A stretch of DNA of 5,515 bases from Spongiibacteraceae bacterium (GTDB lineage Bacteria > Pseudomonadota > Gammaproteobacteria > Pseudomonadales > PIVM01). The stretch covers positions 1 to 5,515 of the forward strand of contig JAUXDF010000234.1 in assembly GCA_030618505.1 (NCBI GenBank), read 5' to 3'. Both the position numbers and the translations under genes were made by a program. Each line of letters begins with the position of its first letter. The stretch's first letter is position 1. Under the pieces are notes generated by a model. That model saw nothing but the letters and a program-made list of their open reading frames with translations. It had not been told where the DNA came from and did no database searches. Shown in pieces: positions 3,444-5,515 of this stretch.

Positions 3444-5515
3444 ATGCAATTTCCCGATTATGAATCAGTGAAACCTTGGTTTTCTGAAAACAGAAACTGG
3501 TTATTTTTCGTTTTTGTCGTGGCCATATTGGCTTTTCCAGCGGAGCTTTTTCATTTCAGCTTAACAATGGATGAGGAGCTAACCGAAACCTTTCTGTCCC
3601 CGCAAGGTTGGATAGAGCAAGGCCGCTGGGGCCAGTACCTACTCAGTTTTATCTTCTCGCCAAATCCGGTTCTACCTTTTACACCCCTGTTTTTAAGCTT
3701 GATGCTGTCGGCTGTTGCCTGCACGATTATTGTCCGCGTGTGGTCACAACAGCGCTCTATAGCTGATTATTTAGTTGCGCCTATACTGATTGCCTGTCCT
3801 ACCCTTTATTACGTTTATCAATTCAATACTCTTAATTTTGGCATTGGTTTCGGTCAGGTACTTTCGGCAATCGCTATTTATCTCTTTGTTTACAACAAGG
3901 GGGGCAGGCGTTTATTAGCCATTCCTTTTGCCTGTTTTGCCATTGGGATTTATCAGGCCTTTGTCCCCTATTTGGCCGTTTTGTACGGGGTTTATTTACT
4001 GGGATGTATTTTAAAGGGTGATTCGAGATCAGTCTGGCAGTACATACTGCTCACTGTTGGCTTTGGTTTAGTGCTGGTTTTTGCCTTGGCACTCAACTCC
4101 GTAATATTAAAGGTGATCTATGCAACAACAGATATCACCCCCAGTTCCTACCTAAGCCTATGGATAAGGGTTGAAGCCAATATTGCCTATCTACTTAAAA
4201 CACTGGTGATGATTAAAGTAGAGATGAGCAGATATTATTTTGGTGATTCAATGATTTATGGTAATGCGATATTACCTCTAAAATTTCTCTTTATTCTTTG
4301 CTCTATCTTCAGTCTGATCGCAATCGCCTGCGTAAAGCAGAGCCTTCTAATAAGGCTATTTGCACTGCTCGTTTTCCTCTCAGTGCTCTTATTTCCCTTC
4401 GCACTACACCTGATGAATGGCGGTTTCATGCCCATTCGCGCTATGCCGGCCTTCCCGCTCGCCTTAGCCGGTCTTGTTTTTGTCGCTTCTCATATCAATC
4501 AAGCAAAGCTGAATGCAGTGCTGATTGTTTTGGTATTACTGGTTTTCTTTCGATTTTCTGTGGTAAACAACCAGATGGCCTATGCCAATCAGTTATCGTC
4601 CCAGGCGGATCGGGAGCTGACCACTCGCTTAATGACGCGACTCGACTCATTGGGGCTAAGCCGTCTGGAGGGTGATGAGGCACGCCCGCTAATGTTAGTG
4701 GGCTACCAGAAACGAAAAGAGTCTGTGTTGATGATTCAGGGGCAGGATCACTACGACACGATGGGCGCTTCTTTCTATGATTGGCAGGGGGGAAATACAA
4801 AGCGTGTTATTGGCCTGATGAAAATAATGGGCATTGACTATTTCCGCGAAGCATCATTGAAAGAACAGAGAGCGGTTCTCGAACAAGCCGAGGCTATGCC
4901 GATTTGGCCAGCACAAGGGTCTGTTTTCGAATATGAAGGTGTTACGGTGATAAAGCTGGGGAACTTTCATGCAAGTCAGCTTTTTACTTTTATCGGTAAT
5001 GAAAAAGCCTGCCACCGCGATCACTCATCGGTCGGTGCGTGCCGCGTACTCGGCTCCTGGCACCCTAATAATCACCCCCGACATGATGGAATTATCATTC
5101 AGAACTTAAAAGACGATGATAATAAAATGGGTGAACATCTTGTTGATATCAATACTGATAGCCAAGGTTTTCTTTTAGAGCACGCCAGTGTGGAAAAAAA
5201 TACTGCAGATAACGGATCACTCATTCGGGGACAAGGAAATAAAACCCTCATTACTTTTCCTGCACTGGAAATCGGTCATAAGCAAAAAGTAGCATTAATC
5301 TTTCAGATTACCGTACCAGAAATATCCAGCTTTGTTTTACATTATCGCTATGAAAATGAAGCTGACTTCAGCGATAAACATAAAGCCGTTTATTACCTGG
5401 ATAAAGGCGAAAACAGCTTATCGCTGCTTATTCCCGGTGAGTTAATGCGCCAGGGTATTCGCCTGACGCCATCAACTAAAGAAGGCGAGTTTACGATAAA
5501 CCAGCTATCCCTTAG
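3444..5515 (+). CDS. GtrII-family membrane glucosyltransferase, 3'-truncated by the window edge
   Basis: The frame from the ATG at 3444 stays open for 690 codons to the window edge. An in-frame TAA at 3429 rules out an earlier start; a weak AGG (3433-3435) lies upstream. The sequence fits the GtrII glucosyltransferase family (Glucos_trans_II), whose O-antigen members transfer glucose from undecaprenyl-phosphate-glucose on the periplasmic side. Evidence is the first membrane segment (about 19-38), then the acidic TMDEEL (41-46, possible catalytic Asp43/Glu44) and WIEQGRWGQYLL (56-67), a typical first-loop signature. About nine to ten hydrophobic segments follow to residue 374 (about 82-100, 107-126, 134-150, 156-190, 199-223, 278-300, 302-323, 333-350, 357-374). 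Residues 375-690 are soluble. Their last part, about 520-690, is beta-rich and ends in IRLTPSTKEGEFTINQLSL, resembling the closing strands of jelly-roll modules found in other surface glycosyltransferases. No GtrA/GtrB partner is visible. Family is fairly secure; donor and acceptor are inferred. Confidence 0.82.
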   Translation, partial: MQFPDYESVKPWFSENRNWLFFVFVVAILAFPAELFHFSLTMDEELTETFLSPQGWIEQGRWGQYLLSFIFSPNPVLPFTPLFLSLMLSAVACTIIVRVWSQQRSIADYLVAPILIACPTLYYVYQFNTLNFGIGFGQVLSAIAIYLFVYNKGGRRLLAIPFACFAIGIYQAFVPYLAVLYGVYLLGCILKGDSRSVWQYILLTVGFGLVLVFALALNSVILKVIYATTDITPSSYLSLWIRVEANIAYLLKTLVMIKVEMSRYYFGDSMIYGNAILPLKFLFILCSIFSLIAIACVKQSLLIRLFALLVFLSVLLFPFALHLMNGGFMPIRAMPAFPLALAGLVFVASHINQAKLNAVLIVLVLLVFFRFSVVNNQMAYANQLSSQADRELTTRLMTRLDSLGLSRLEGDEARPLMLVGYQKRKESVLMIQGQDHYDTMGASFYDWQGGNTKRVIGLMKIMGIDYFREASLKEQRAVLEQAEAMPIWPAQGSVFEYEGVTVIKLGNFHASQLFTFIGNEKACHRDHSSVGACRVLGSWHPNNHPRHDGIIIQNLKDDDNKMGEHLVDINTDSQGFLLEHASVEKNTADNGSLIRGQGNKTLITFPALEIGHKQKVALIFQITVPEISSFVLHYRYENEADFSDKHKAVYYLDKGENSLSLLIPGELMRQGIRLTPSTKEGEFTINQLSL

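Noticed and set aside
4298..4800. Frames of 125 codons (+, 4298-4675) and 101 codons (-, 4495-4800)
   Set aside because: Both lie inside the continuous glucosyltransferase frame, which has coherent membrane segments and family motifs, so they are shadows.

Overview
The window looks like part of a surface-polysaccharide (O-antigen or similar) biosynthesis locus from a Gram-negative bacterium, most likely a gammaproteobacterium. This rests on gene content: a dTDP-rhamnose-type epimerase, two sugar-locus-type methyltransferases and a GtrII-type membrane glucosyltransferase. An intergenic CTCCCGCAAGCGGGAG palindrome, of a kind common between proteobacterial genes, also fits. Moderate G+C in the main genes gives no finer placement. 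All recognised genes lie on the + strand.

Layout: (1) 1-419 is the 3' part of an RfbC/RmlC-family dTDP-4-dehydrorhamnose 3,5-epimerase, cut by the window edge. (2) 453-1472 is a class I SAM-dependent methyltransferase with an N-terminal CxxC...CxxC zinc-ribbon-like module. (3) 1513-2038 is a compact, very AT-rich BrnT/BrnA-type toxin-antitoxin module with its own promoter and a palindrome over the -10 box; toxin and antitoxin overlap by 8 nt. (4) 2124-3146 is a second methyltransferase, a full-length paralog of the first (about 67% amino-acid identity by hand alignment). (5) 3147-3443 is a 297-bp intergenic region with a REP-like element that appears to be interrupted, competing inverted repeats, and a 9-bp tandem repeat inside a 16-codon reading frame that has a strong ribosome-binding site. 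(6) 3444 to the right edge is an open frame of 690 codons for a polytopic GtrII-family glucosyltransferase with a long soluble C-terminal part.

Inferred biology: the epimerase would supply a deoxysugar precursor, the methyltransferases would modify a sugar or glycan, and the membrane glucosyltransferase would decorate the lipid-linked or assembled glycan on the periplasmic side. The toxin-antitoxin pair is probably a later arrival between the duplicated methyltransferase genes, since its base composition differs strongly from theirs. No wholly new system is evident. The most unusual points are the paralog/TA/paralog arrangement, the near-leaderless toxin promoter with its overlapping operator-like palindrome, the divergent linker between the methyltransferase domains, and the structured leader before the glucosyltransferase.
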